Of a stretch of DNA of 64,000 nt, positions 1-9,159 are shown one piece after another (the first letter of the stretch is position 1; the number at the start of each line of letters is the position of its first letter). The stretch comes from Chitinophaga vietnamensis (GTDB lineage Bacteria; Bacteroidota; Bacteroidia; Chitinophagales; Chitinophagaceae). The notes below the pieces were generated by a model. It had not been told where the DNA came from and did not search any database. It was given only the letters and a program-made list of their open reading frames with translations. The stretch spans positions 496,001 through 560,000 of the forward strand of contig NZ_CABHMS010000001.1 in NCBI RefSeq assembly GCF_902167635.1, in the 5' to 3' direction. The translations under genes were made by a program, and so were the position numbers.

Positions 1-1
1 T

Positions 2-97
2 ACTACCAGCGAAGTGAACAGACCGGGCATAGACCTATCCAAGATAGACGGACCGGCACATTCCGATGACTTTGACCGCGTGAATCGTAATTCTTAA
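2..97 (+). CDS. nuoG: Probable NADH-quinone oxidoreductase subunit G, C-terminal end (partial)
   Basis: An open frame enters from the left edge and stops with TAA at 95-97. It encodes about 31 residues of a hydrophilic tail. It lies 16 nt before nuoH and in the same direction, where nuoG is expected in a complex I operon. The tail is too short for a domain match, so the name rests on gene order. Confidence 0.5.
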   Translation, partial: TTSEVNRPGIDLSKIDGPAHSDDFDRVNRNS

Positions 98-113
98 TTC
101 GTAATTAGATAAA

Positions 114-1157
114 ATGACTTTATTAAGCATAGATTGGTTTTTTCTGATCGAAAAGATACTGCTGATATCAGGCGTATTGGTGCTTTCACTGGTAGTGGCC
201 ATGTACTCTACCTGGGGTGAGAGAAAGGTGGCAGCGTGGATACAGGACCGCCTGGGCCCTAACCGCGCGGGCCCGATGGGTTTATTGCAGCCGCTGGCCG
301 ATGGTGGTAAGCTCTTCTTCAAAGAAGAAATTATCCCGACCAATTCTAACAGATTCCTCTTTATTCTCGGCCCTTCCATCGCAATGATGGTGGCCTGTAT
401 GACAAGCGCCGTTATCCCCTGGGGCGATACCCTCACGATTGGCGGTCGCACTATTTCCTTGCAGGTGGCCGATGTGAACATCGGTATCCTCTTCATCTTC
501 GGTGTAGTGAGCATGGGCGTTTATGGTATCATGATCGGCGGTTGGGCATCCAACAACAAATACTCGCTGCTGGCCTCTGTTCGTGCGGCTTCGCAGATCA
601 TCTCCTACGAGCTGCCGATGGGCCTTGCGCTGATCGCGCTGCTGATGCTCACCGGTACCTTGTCGCTGAAAGAGATCGTGGAGCAGCAACGTCATGGCTA
701 TTGGAACTTCGTATACCAGCCGCTTGGTTTCTTCATCTTCCTGGTATGTGCTTTCGCAGAGTGTAACCGTGCGCCTTTCGATCTTCCCGAAGCAGAAAAC
801 GAATTGAATGGCGGTTATCACCTGGAATATTCTTCCATGAAACTGGGTTTCTTCCTGTTTGCGGAATATATCAACATGTTCATCAGCTCTGCGCTGATGG
901 CCACCATGTATTTTGGCGGTTATGCGTTCCCGTATATGGATCAACTGGGCCTTAGCCCGAATACCCTGACCCTGCTGGGTTTCCTGGCATTGTTCATCAA
1001 AACGCTGCTGTTCATATTCTTCTTTATGTGGGTGCGCTGGACCGTTCCGAGATTCCGTTACGACCAGCTGATGCGCCTGGGCTGGAGGATCATGATCCCG
1101 CTGGCATTGGCCAATATGCTGATCACCGGTGCGATCGTATTGTGGCGTCATCACTAA
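114..1157 (+). CDS. nuoH: NADH-quinone oxidoreductase subunit H
   Basis: Membrane subunit of respiratory complex I that links the peripheral arm to the proton-pumping arm and forms part of the quinone-binding site. The 347-aa product has about eight hydrophobic segments. It carries the family signature RAPFDLPEAENEL followed by GGYHLEYSSMK near residues 224-245, an acidic loop at the quinone site. The length is normal for the family. It is the first complete gene of a same-strand nuoH-N run. The ATG at 114 fits the usual NuoH N-terminus; no clear Shine-Dalgarno site is seen, as is common in Bacteroidota. Confidence 0.97.
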   Translation: MTLLSIDWFFLIEKILLISGVLVLSLVVAMYSTWGERKVAAWIQDRLGPNRAGPMGLLQPLADGGKLFFKEEIIPTNSNRFLFILGPSIAMMVACMTSAVIPWGDTLTIGGRTISLQVADVNIGILFIFGVVSMGVYGIMIGGWASNNKYSLLASVRAASQIISYELPMGLALIALLMLTGTLSLKEIVEQQRHGYWNFVYQPLGFFIFLVCAFAECNRAPFDLPEAENELNGGYHLEYSSMKLGFFLFAEYINMFISSALMATMYFGGYAFPYMDQLGLSPNTLTLLGFLALFIKTLLFIFFFMWVRWTVPRFRYDQLMRLGWRIMIPLALANMLITGAIVLWRHH

Positions 1158-1217
1158 TATCTGATTAAAAAATTCACCTGCTGTGTAACAACAGCATGGA
1201 TCAAATAAGCATTCATT

Positions 1218-1721
1218 ATGCAAGCATTAACTAACAGGTCGAAAGCGGTAGACCGCAGGCCGATGACTTTGATAGAGAAGATGTATATCCCAGCGATTGC
1301 CAGAGGGATGGGCATCACCTTCAAGCACATCTTCCAGCGCAAGGCTACGGTGAGCTTCCCCGACAAAAAACGTGCATTCAGCCCGGTATTCCGTGGCCTG
1401 CATGTACTGAACCGTGATGAAGAAGGGCGCGAAAGATGCACTGCGTGTGGATTATGCGCGGTAGCTTGTCCGGCGGAAGCGATCACCATGGAAGCAGCGG
1501 AAAGAAAACCGGGTGAAGAACATCTGTACCGTGAAGAGAAATATGCAGCACGTTACGAGATCAATATGTTGCGTTGTATCTTCTGCGGATTCTGTGAAGA
1601 AGCCTGCCCGAAAGATGCGGTGTATATGTCTGAAACCTTTGCTCCGGCTGCCTATGAGCGTAAAGGTTTTATCTATGGAAAAGATGATCTGCTGATCCCT
1701 CATCCAAAAGATAAACAATAA
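1218..1721 (+). CDS. nuoI: NADH-quinone oxidoreductase subunit I (2x[4Fe-4S] ferredoxin-type)
   Basis: Peripheral subunit of complex I carrying the two tetranuclear clusters N6a and N6b that relay electrons towards quinone. The 167-aa protein has two CxxCxxCxxxCP motifs: Cys74, 77, 80, 84 and Cys120, 123, 126, 130. All eight ligands are present. It starts 60 nt after nuoH and is followed by nuoJ. Length and spacing are typical. The N-terminal stretch before residue 50 contains the amphipathic region that docks to NuoH in known complexes. Confidence 0.97.
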   Translation: MQALTNRSKAVDRRPMTLIEKMYIPAIARGMGITFKHIFQRKATVSFPDKKRAFSPVFRGLHVLNRDEEGRERCTACGLCAVACPAEAITMEAAERKPGEEHLYREEKYAARYEINMLRCIFCGFCEEACPKDAVYMSETFAPAAYERKGFIYGKDDLLIPHPKDKQ

Positions 1722-1767
1722 TCCAATCATCAACACAGCTAAAAATACATAGTCAAACATAGCAGAG

Positions 1768-2268
1768 ATGGGAATGAGTATACAACAAATAATTTTCATG
1801 GTGCTTTCGTTCGTTGCGCTGGTATCAGCGCTGGGCGTGGTATTGAGCAAAAATCCTGTGACGAGCGTATTGTGTCTGATCATCACTTTCTTTACGATCG
1901 CCGGTCACTACATCATGCTGAATGCCCAGTTCCTGGCGGTGGTACATATCATCGTATATGCGGGAGCTATCATGGTATTGTTCCTTTACGTGATGATGCT
2001 GATGAACCTGAATGCTGAAGTGGAACCTCAGAAACGTAACTGGCTCAAATATGCCGGCGCTATCAGCGGCGGCGCCTTGCTGGTAGTACTGGTAGCAGCC
2101 CTCCGCGATGCCAGCATGCCTGCACTGGGAACTGCCGCCACTGAGATCGGTTTGATCCACAACCTGGGCAAACTGCTCTTCACACAATATGTAGTGCCTT
2201 TTGAAGTGAGCAGTATCCTGTTCCTCAGCGCCATGGTAGGCGCCGTGGTGATCGGCAGGAAAGACTAA
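1768..2268 (+). CDS. nuoJ: NADH-quinone oxidoreductase subunit J
   Basis: Small antiporter-associated membrane subunit of complex I. The 166-aa protein has five predicted transmembrane helices. The conserved helix VVHIIVYAGAIMVLFLYVMM near residues 58-77 contains the pi-bulge region known in NuoJ. Two ATGs in frame (1768 and 1774) could serve as start; the first is used here. It sits 46 nt after nuoI and 39 nt before nuoK. Confidence 0.95.
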   Translation: MGMSIQQIIFMVLSFVALVSALGVVLSKNPVTSVLCLIITFFTIAGHYIMLNAQFLAVVHIIVYAGAIMVLFLYVMMLMNLNAEVEPQKRNWLKYAGAISGGALLVVLVAALRDASMPALGTAATEIGLIHNLGKLLFTQYVVPFEVSSILFLSAMVGAVVIGRKD

Positions 2269-2307
2269 ATCAATCAATACAGAAATAGTAAATCTCAAAA
2301 TATTGTT

Positions 2308-2625
2308 ATGCCTGTTCAATATTACATATTCCTGAGTATCGCCTTGTTCTGCATAGGTGTTATGGGAGTGCTGATGCGCAGAAACGCGATCATCATCTTT
2401 ATGTGCATAGAGCTGATGCTGAATGCGGTAAACCTGCTGCTGGTGGCCTTCTCCAAGATGTGGGCGGACGCCGGAAAAGTGGATGCAGGATCAGCGCAGC
2501 TGTTTGTATTCTTTATTATGGTGGTGGCAGCTGCGGAAGTAGCAGTGGGCCTGGCTATCATTACAATGGTCTACAGAAATACACACTCGGTAGATATTAA
2601 CATTCTTAACAGGCTGAAAAATTAA
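2308..2625 (+). CDS. nuoK: NADH-quinone oxidoreductase subunit K
   Basis: Smallest membrane subunit of complex I, related to MrpC. The 105-aa product has three transmembrane helices. Glutamates within helices 2 and 3 (in [13 protein letters not shown] and [13 protein letters not shown]) match the conserved membrane acidic residues of the proton path. Size and position between nuoJ and nuoL are canonical. Confidence 0.96.
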   Translation: MPVQYYIFLSIALFCIGVMGVLMRRNAIIIFMCIELMLNAVNLLLVAFSKMWADAGKVDAGSAQLFVFFIMVVAAAEVAVGLAIITMVYRNTHSVDINILNRLKN

Positions 2626-2667
2626 TATCGCTATTAATTATTTCGACGTCGTAAATAGAATTGATAA

Positions 2668-4563
2668 ATGATTAATCTAGTTTGGCTGGTTCCATTTTTA
2701 CCTTTATTGGGTTTCCTCGTGAATGGGTTGGGACGCAGATTTTTATCCAAGTCCCTCGTAGGGTTGATAGGAAGCGGTACGGTGTTGGCTGCCTTTGTGG
2801 TGAGCTTGTTGATTTTCTTCCAGGTGAAAACACCCGGGTTTGCTGCACAAACAGTAAACCTCTTTGATTTTATTACTGTAGGTTCCCTGCATATTCCTTT
2901 TGCCTTCCAGGTAGATCAGCTGAGCGCCTTGTTCCTGCTGATCATCACCGGTGTAGGTACCCTGATCCACATTTACTCTACTTCTTACATGCATGATGAG
3001 AGCGATGAGAGCTTCGCGAGATATTTTGCATATCTCAACCTCTTCGTATTCTCCATGCTGATACTCGTACTGGGCGCCAACTATGTGATGATGTTCATCG
3101 GATGGGAAGGCGTGGGCCTTTGCTCTTACCTGCTCATCGGCTTCTGGTTCAAGAATACCAGCTATAACAACGCCGCCAAGAAAGCATTTATCATGAACCG
3201 TATCGGCGACCTCGGTTTCCTGCTCGGCATCTTTTTCATGATCATGCAGTTTGGCACTGTTACCTTCCCGGATGTTTTTGCGAAAGCGGCATCGCTGGGC
3301 ATGAACAATGGCGTGATCACCGCGATAGCAATGTTGTTGTTTGTGGGAGCGATGGGTAAATCCGCACAGATACCTTTGTACACCTGGCTGCCTGATGCGA
3401 TGGCCGGTCCTACGCCGGTATCCGCGCTGATCCACGCTGCTACGATGGTGACTGCCGGTATCTATATGATCGCACGCAGCAACGTGTTGTATACGCTGGC
3501 GCCGCACATCCAGACGGTAGTGGCGGTGATCGGCCTTGCTACTGCGCTGTTTGCGGCTTCTATCGCACTGAAACAAAATGATATCAAAAAAGTGCTGGCT
3601 TATTCTACAGTGAGCCAGCTGGGTTATATGTTCCTCGCATTGGGCGTGGGCGCTTACTCTGCCGCCGTTTTCCATGTGATGACGCACGCTTTCTTCAAAG
3701 CGCTGCTGTTCCTCGGTTCCGGCTCCGTGATCCACGCGATGGGCGGCGAACAGGATATCCGCAAGATGGGTGGATTGAAAAAATATATGCCTACCACCAA
3801 CTGGACTTTCCTCGTAGGATGCCTGGCTATCGCCGGTATCCCGGGCCTGTCGGGCTTTTTCTCCAAAGATGAAATCCTGGCCAGCGCCTTTGGCGTGAAT
3901 ATCAGCTATTATGTGTTAGGTCTCCTTGGTGCATTGATGACGGCTTTCTATATGTTCCGTTTGTACTACATCACTTTCTGTGGCGAGTTCCGCGGCACAC
4001 ATGAACAGGAGCACCATCTGCACGAAAGTCCTGCCGCCATGACTGTTCCGCTGGTAGTACTGGCAGTGCTGTCGATCTTCGGCGGTTATGTAGGTATGCC
4101 GGAAGTATTTGGTACCAAGAACTTACTGGCGGAATATCTCGAACCTGTACTCGCGCCTTCTGCGCCTTTTGCAGTAGTGCATCACCTCGAACACAGCACA
4201 GAATGGCTGTTGATGGGGCTGAGCAGCGTGCTGGTGATCGTGTTCATCCTGCTGGCACGTCAGCGTTTCATCTCCTACCAGGATAAGGGTGAGAACACCG
4301 GTTTTGCAAAAGTGCTGGAAAACAAATGGTATGTTGACGAACTGTATGATGCCATCATCGTGAAACCGCTGCAGGAGCTTTCCCGTTTCTTCCGCGATAC
4401 GATTGAGAAAGCGGGTATCGACAGGCTGGTGAACGGCGTAGGCCGCAGCGTGAAGTGGGGCAGCCAGCAGATTCGTCTCGTACAGAATGGCCAGGTAGGA
4501 TTTTACATCTTTGCCATGGTGATCGGTATGATCGTATTATTTGTGATCGGATTCTTATTATAA
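2668..4563 (+). CDS. nuoL: NADH-quinone oxidoreductase subunit L
   Basis: Distal proton-pumping subunit of complex I, homologous to Mrp antiporters. The 631-aa product has an N-terminal extension domain and a proton-antiporter core with the GWEGVGLCSYLLIGFWF segment near residues 149-165, whose Glu is the conserved pumping residue. The motif LPDAMAGPTPVSALIHAATM follows. The C-terminal end has a long amphipathic stretch and a final anchor helix, as expected of the NuoL lateral helix. It starts 42 nt after nuoK and ends 33 nt before nuoM. Confidence 0.97.
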   Translation: MINLVWLVPFLPLLGFLVNGLGRRFLSKSLVGLIGSGTVLAAFVVSLLIFFQVKTPGFAAQTVNLFDFITVGSLHIPFAFQVDQLSALFLLIITGVGTLIHIYSTSYMHDESDESFARYFAYLNLFVFSMLILVLGANYVMMFIGWEGVGLCSYLLIGFWFKNTSYNNAAKKAFIMNRIGDLGFLLGIFFMIMQFGTVTFPDVFAKAASLGMNNGVITAIAMLLFVGAMGKSAQIPLYTWLPDAMAGPTPVSALIHAATMVTAGIYMIARSNVLYTLAPHIQTVVAVIGLATALFAASIALKQNDIKKVLAYSTVSQLGYMFLALGVGAYSAAVFHVMTHAFFKALLFLGSGSVIHAMGGEQDIRKMGGLKKYMPTTNWTFLVGCLAIAGIPGLSGFFSKDEILASAFGVNISYYVLGLLGALMTAFYMFRLYYITFCGEFRGTHEQEHHLHESPAAMTVPLVVLAVLSIFGGYVGMPEVFGTKNLLAEYLEPVLAPSAPFAVVHHLEHSTEWLLMGLSSVLVIVFILLARQRFISYQDKGENTGFAKVLENKWYVDELYDAIIVKPLQELSRFFRDTIEKAGIDRLVNGVGRSVKWGSQQIRLVQNGQVGFYIFAMVIGMIVLFVIGFLL

Positions 4564-4596
4564 ACCAATAGCAGAAGTTACAAGCGCAGATAAATT

Positions 4597-6030
4597 ATGT
4601 TGACAGTTTTATTAATATTGATTCCTTTCATAGCAGGCCTTATTGCTTTTGGCCTGAAAGGATCCGGGCCAAAGATGCTGGCGATGATTTCATCCCTGGC
4701 AACGGTGGCTACAGCAATCGGCGCGTGGTGCCGCTTTGGTACTGCCCGCGAAAGTTTAAGCCTGGTGGCCAACTGGATCCCGCAGCTGGGAAGTCAATTC
4801 AGTGTAGGGTTGGATGGAATGGGCATGATGCTGTGTTTATTGACAGCCCTGGCTTTTCTGCTGGTGTTCATCACCATCAATAACCGTGAGTTCGACCGTC
4901 CGGGCAGCTTCTACGGTTTGATGTTATTGTCGCAGGCAGGCCTCACAGGCGTGTTCACCGCCTTTGACGCTTTACAGTTCTACATCTTCTGGGAGCTGGC
5001 GCTGATACCTGTATATTTCCTCTGCTCCATGTGGGGCGGCGAAAAACGTATAGCCGTTACCTTTAAATTCTTTGTATATACTTTCGTTGGCTCGCTGTTG
5101 ATGCTGGTAGGTATTATCTACCTGTATACCCAGAGCCCCGATCATTCTTTCAGCTGGAACTCCTTCACACATCTGCCTTTGAGCGGAGAACAGCAGAACT
5201 GGCTCTTCTGGCTCTTCTTTGTAGCTTTCGCTATCAAGATGCCGGTATTTCCTTTCCATACCTGGCAGCCGGATACTTATGAGCAATCGCCTACGCCGGC
5301 TACTATGATCCTGTCTGGCGTGATGGTGAAGATGGGTCTCTTCGGCCTCATACGCTGGCTGCTGCCGGTATTGCCGCAAGGCGCCCAGCTGTGGACAGAT
5401 GTAGCCATCGTATTATCTATCATCGGTATCATCTATGCTTCCTGCATCGCGATGGTACAGAGTGACCTGAAACGTCTGATCGCCTATTCTTCCATTGCGC
5501 ACATTGGTTTGATGAGCGCTGCGATCTTCTCCAGAACGGAACAGGGCCTGCAAGGTGCGCTGCTTCAGATGTTCAACCATGGGGTGAACATCATCGGGTT
5601 GTGGATTATCGTGGAGATCATTCAGCAACGCCTGAAAGTGAAGAATATGGACGAGTTGGGCGGCATTGCCCAGAAAGCGCCGCGCATGGCCATCTTCCTG
5701 GTGATCATCAGTCTGGCCAACATCGGCCTGCCGCTCACCAACGGCTTCATTGGCGAGTTCCTCATGTTCAGTGGCTTGTTCCAGTACAATCACTGGTTTA
5801 TGGCGATAGCCGGTTTGGGTATCATCCTGGCGGCAGTATATACGCTGAATATGATCCAGAAAGTGATCTTCGGTAATTCAAACACTTTAACAGATACTAC
5901 CACCGACCTGCAACCCGGCGAAGCGCTGGCACTCAGCCTGGTGGTGATCATCATCCTGGTACTGGGCCTCTATCCGAAACCCATGCTGGACCTGGTGAGC
6001 AGCACAACTGATCTGTTATTGAAAGCATAA
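4597..6030 (+). CDS. nuoM: NADH-quinone oxidoreductase subunit M
   Basis: Antiporter-like proton-pumping subunit of complex I. The 477-aa protein shows the conserved FYIFWELALIPVYFLCSMWG helix with its key Glu, and PFHTWQPDTYEQSPTPATMI, the NuoM equivalent of the loop seen in NuoL. About fourteen transmembrane segments are visible. It lies between nuoL and nuoN; the gap to nuoN (102 nt) is the largest in the operon and holds an AAATC-type repeat. Confidence 0.97.
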   Translation: MLTVLLILIPFIAGLIAFGLKGSGPKMLAMISSLATVATAIGAWCRFGTARESLSLVANWIPQLGSQFSVGLDGMGMMLCLLTALAFLLVFITINNREFDRPGSFYGLMLLSQAGLTGVFTAFDALQFYIFWELALIPVYFLCSMWGGEKRIAVTFKFFVYTFVGSLLMLVGIIYLYTQSPDHSFSWNSFTHLPLSGEQQNWLFWLFFVAFAIKMPVFPFHTWQPDTYEQSPTPATMILSGVMVKMGLFGLIRWLLPVLPQGAQLWTDVAIVLSIIGIIYASCIAMVQSDLKRLIAYSSIAHIGLMSAAIFSRTEQGLQGALLQMFNHGVNIIGLWIIVEIIQQRLKVKNMDELGGIAQKAPRMAIFLVIISLANIGLPLTNGFIGEFLMFSGLFQYNHWFMAIAGLGIILAAVYTLNMIQKVIFGNSNTLTDTTTDLQPGEALALSLVVIIILVLGLYPKPMLDLVSSTTDLLLKA

Positions 6031-6112
6031 AAATTTGAGGATTTTCGATTTGAGGATTTTCGAATGGATCAAATGCTCACATCAAAAAATCTTCAAATCC
6101 AAAAATTTTAAA
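6031..6112 (+). repeat. Low-complexity imperfect inverted repeat between nuoM and nuoN
   Basis: A T/G-rich arm with two copies of a GAGGATTTTCGA-type word (6037-6063) is followed by a C/A-rich arm with ATCTTCAAATCCAAAAAT words (6089-6108). The arms are roughly complementary. It sits just before the nuoN start and resembles the clearer element at 34754-34855. Confidence 0.5.
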
Positions 6113-6132
6113 GGGGTTTGTAACGCAAAAAT

Positions 6133-7506
6133 ATGAATGCACTAATTTCTACTGCTTTATCGGGCGTTGTTCTGATGTTTGTTGGTTTATTTGTACGCAA
6201 TAAGCAGCACATTAAATTTTTTGCCATAGCGGCCATTATAATAGCATTTATAGCTAACCTGGTACAGTATCCGTCTGTTGAGCTGGGAAGCTATGTTATG
6301 TTTGGCATGATCGAAGTATCCAAATTCGGTATATTGTTCAATGCGGTGGCATTAGGCGCTACCTTGCTGTATTTCCTTTTGTCGGGCAGCGAGTTTGAAA
6401 AAGTGGGAGACCATGTAGCAGATTATTTCGCGCTGATATTTTTTATTCTCTCCGGTATCACGCTGGCATCTTCGTTCAGCAACCTGCTGATGTTGTTCCT
6501 GGCGATCGAGATCATGTCTATCCCGCAGTATATCCTGGCGGGCAGCGATAAAAAGAACCTGAAAAGTAATGAGGCAGCCCTGAAATATTTCCTGATGGGC
6601 TCTTTCTCTACCGGTATCCTGCTGATGGGCATCGCCCTGATCTATGGTGCTGCCGGTACTTTCAATATCACAGAGCTCGGCATCGGCGTAGAAAACGTAC
6701 ATCCGTTAGCGTTATGCGGTATCATCCTGCTGGCTTTTGCGCTGGCTTTCAAGGTATCCGCAGTGCCTTTCCATTTCTGGACGCCGGATGTATATGATGG
6801 TTCTCCTACCGTGTTCACCTCTTTCATGGCTACGGTGGTGAAAGCGGGCGGTTTCATCGCTTTCCTGCGCATGTTCCATGTGAGCTTTGCGGGTGGCGCT
6901 ATCAGCCAGCACTGGACGCTGATCCTTTCCATCATCACAGCGCTCACGCTGGTGGTGGGTAACTTCACCGCTGTGTTCCAACAGAGCGTTAAGCGCATGT
7001 TGGCTTATTCCAGTATTGCGCAGGCGGGCTTCATGCTGTTTGCTGTGATCGCGATGAACCAGCTGGCTGCACAGGGCATTGTATTGTATGCCGCGGCTTA
7101 TAGCGTAGCTACCATCGGTGTTTTCGCGGTGTTGCTGCGTTTGAAAGATTATACTTTTGAAGGCTTTAACGGCCTTGCCCGCAAAGAGCCTTTCCTGGCG
7201 CTGGCGGTAACGATCTTCTTGTTTTCGCTGGCCGGTATCCCGGTTACAGCGGGCTTCTTCGCTAAATATTTCGTGCTGGCTGCCGCTATCCAACACGGCC
7301 ACCTGCTGTGGCTCGTGATCCTGGCGGTACTGTGTGCAGCGATCAGCGTATACTATTATTTCCGTGTGATCATCGCCATGTACTTCAAACAAGGCAATCC
7401 CGAAGTAGAGCCGGTTTCCGGCGGCTTCAAGGCAGCGCTGATACTGGCGATCATCATCGTGCTCGCACTGGGTATCTTCCCCAACCTGTTAATAGGCTGT
7501 TTGTAA
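6133..7506 (+). CDS. nuoN: NADH-quinone oxidoreductase subunit N
   Basis: Third antiporter-like subunit of complex I. The 457-aa protein has about fourteen transmembrane helices, the LFLAIEIMSIPQYILAG segment with the conserved membrane glutamate near residue 123, and PFHFWTPDVYDGSPTVFTSF as the characteristic loop. It closes the complex I operon and is followed within 20 nt by a strong intrinsic terminator. Its C-terminal end is short but within the family range. Confidence 0.96.
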   Translation: MNALISTALSGVVLMFVGLFVRNKQHIKFFAIAAIIIAFIANLVQYPSVELGSYVMFGMIEVSKFGILFNAVALGATLLYFLLSGSEFEKVGDHVADYFALIFFILSGITLASSFSNLLMLFLAIEIMSIPQYILAGSDKKNLKSNEAALKYFLMGSFSTGILLMGIALIYGAAGTFNITELGIGVENVHPLALCGIILLAFALAFKVSAVPFHFWTPDVYDGSPTVFTSFMATVVKAGGFIAFLRMFHVSFAGGAISQHWTLILSIITALTLVVGNFTAVFQQSVKRMLAYSSIAQAGFMLFAVIAMNQLAAQGIVLYAAAYSVATIGVFAVLLRLKDYTFEGFNGLARKEPFLALAVTIFLFSLAGIPVTAGFFAKYFVLAAAIQHGHLLWLVILAVLCAAISVYYYFRVIIAMYFKQGNPEVEPVSGGFKAALILAIIIVLALGIFPNLLIGCL

Positions 7507-7521
7507 GCAATAATGAATTTC

Positions 7522-7566
7522 GCAATACGGCCTCCCGCAGTGCGCGGGAGGCCGTATTGCTTTTGG
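7522..7566 (+). terminator. Intrinsic terminator of the nuo operon
   Basis: A perfect 17-bp stem (7522-7538 with 7544-7560) encloses a 5-nt loop and is followed by TTTT at 7561-7564. It begins 15 nt after the nuoN stop. Confidence 0.9.
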
Positions 7567-7633
7567 GCCGCTCATCCCAAATTGCCTCGGTTTGCATACT
7601 TTATTATATTAACTTTACTATTAACCCATAGTT

Positions 7634-8914
7634 ATGCAATCACGAGATATTTTTTCCCTGGCATACCGTTCTGTAAGTGGCAACAGGCTGCGTGCCGGCC
7701 TCACCATTGCCATTATCGCCGTAGGTATCACACTGCTGGTATGTATCATGACAGTAATCGCCAGTATGAAAGACAGTATCTACAGCAGCTTTGCTATGAT
7801 GGGCGCCAACAGTTTCTCCATCCGCAACCGCGATATACAGGTGCGCATCGGCGATGATAGCGGCGACAAAGCATCCAAGGGAAACAAGAATATCAAGAAA
7901 GTAAAAAAATCCAATAGTAATAAAATGATCAGTTACCGGGAAGCAGTGGCCTTCAAAGAACGCTACCATTTCCCGGCTACCGTGAGCGTTTCTTTCCGCG
8001 CCTCCGGCATCGCCACAGTGTATAAGGATGATAAAAAAACAAACCCCAATGTGAACGTGATCGGCGGGGATGAAAACTATCTCGATATCTCCAACTATAC
8101 CATCTCACAAGGCCGTAACTTCAATCCCCTGGATGTTTCTTCAGGCCGCAACGTGGCCATCCTTGGTACCGATGTGGCAGTGAAGCTCTTCGGTAAGAAA
8201 ATGAAGAATGTGATCAATAACACGATCCGCGTGGGCGATGTGCGCTACCGTGTGATCGGCGTGCTCTCTTCCAAAGGCAGCAGCAAGATGATGAGCGCCG
8301 ACAATGTAGTGATCACTACGGTGAACAATACACGAAGAATTTTCGACCGCCCCAATGCCTCTTACCAGGTAGGCGTGGCCGTGAAAGATATCAAACAAAT
8401 GGAAGCAGCACAGGGAGAGGCCATCGGCGTATTCCGCGTGATACGCGGCCTCGCCGTAAATGAAGCGGATAACTTCGTGATCAGCAAAAGCGACAGCATC
8501 GCCGAAATGCTCTTTTCCAGTCTGAGCAAGGTAAACCTCTTTGCGATCGCAATAGGCGTCATCACCTTATTTGGTTCCGCCATCGGCCTGATGAACATCA
8601 TGCTGGTAGCCGTAGCGGAGCGTACCCGCGAAATAGGCGTTACCAAAGCATTGGGCGCCACCCGCAAAGTGATCCGCCAGCAATTCCTCTATGAAGCTGT
8701 GATCATCAGCGTTACCGGCGGTTTGATCGGCGTAATATGCGGTATGCTGTTCGGTAATGTGGTGTCTATGATCTTCGGTACTCCTTTTGTCATCCCCTGG
8801 TTCTGGATATTTACCGGCGTTACCCTCTGCGCAGGCGTAGGCCTGGTTTCCGGCATCTACCCGGCTTATAAGGCTTCCAAACTCGATCCCATCATCGCAT
8901 TACGCTACGAGTAG
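7634..8914 (+). CDS. ABC transporter permease, MacB/FtsX type
   Basis: Predicted inner-membrane permease of the mechanotransmission (MacB-like) ABC class. The 426-aa protein has an N-terminal transmembrane helix (about residues 20-44), a large extracytoplasmic MacB-type domain, and three C-terminal helices. The motif VAERTREIGVTKALGATR before the last helices is the coupling helix typical of FtsX permeases. The protein ends with PAYKASKLDPIIALRYE, also typical. No ATPase gene lies next to it, so the partner must be encoded elsewhere. The substrate is unknown. It follows the nuo terminator, so it is its own unit. Confidence 0.88.
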   Translation: MQSRDIFSLAYRSVSGNRLRAGLTIAIIAVGITLLVCIMTVIASMKDSIYSSFAMMGANSFSIRNRDIQVRIGDDSGDKASKGNKNIKKVKKSNSNKMISYREAVAFKERYHFPATVSVSFRASGIATVYKDDKKTNPNVNVIGGDENYLDISNYTISQGRNFNPLDVSSGRNVAILGTDVAVKLFGKKMKNVINNTIRVGDVRYRVIGVLSSKGSSKMMSADNVVITTVNNTRRIFDRPNASYQVGVAVKDIKQMEAAQGEAIGVFRVIRGLAVNEADNFVISKSDSIAEMLFSSLSKVNLFAIAIGVITLFGSAIGLMNIMLVAVAERTREIGVTKALGATRKVIRQQFLYEAVIISVTGGLIGVICGMLFGNVVSMIFGTPFVIPWFWIFTGVTLCAGVGLVSGIYPAYKASKLDPIIALRYE

Positions 8915-8916
8915 TT

Positions 8917-9108
8917 TTTTCTCGCAGAGACGCAAAGCAGCAGAGCAGCAAAGGGCGCGCTTCGCGCGCAAGTTTTATAAGAATTGCAGCGAATAGACAG
9001 ATTAGAGCCGTTTTTACTCTTTCGATGCTAAAAATCTTATCAATCCTTTCCTCTTGCGCGCGAAGCGCGCCCTTTGCTGCTCTGCTGCTTTGCGTCTCTG
9101 CGAGAAAA
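8917..9108. repeat. Perfect 56-bp inverted repeat with 80-nt centre
   Basis: The left arm 8917-8972 and right arm 9053-9108 are exact reverse complements. They are built of CTCTGCG and CTTTGCGTCTCTGCG-type words and a GCGCGCTTCGCGCGC core. A further TTTGCGAGAAAA unit follows at 9114-9125. The repeat starts 2 nt after the permease stop and ends 51 nt before the GntP start codon. Similar GCGTCTCTGCG words are, as far as I recall, dispersed repeats in many bacterial genomes. Confidence 0.9.
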
Positions 9109-9159
9109 GAAATCTTTGCGAGAAAAAATATATCTTGTTTGCAGCCAAAATTACACGTT

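Noticed and set aside
282-1223. 313-codon minus-strand frame opposite nuoH
   Set aside because: Same reason: antisense shadow of nuoH with no recognisable motif or promoter.
2743-3735. 330-codon minus-strand frame inside nuoL
   Set aside because: Shadow of a biased coding strand; the product is rich in His, Gln and Glu without domain signs, and nuoL is certain.
7308-7857. Plus-strand frames bridging the nuoN end and the permease start
   Set aside because: They run through the terminator hairpin and are out of frame with both clear genes.
9025-9159. N-terminal extension of the GntP permease
   Set aside because: The 45 residues come from the inverted repeat and are unlike any transporter N-terminus; the ATG at 9160 gives the usual length.
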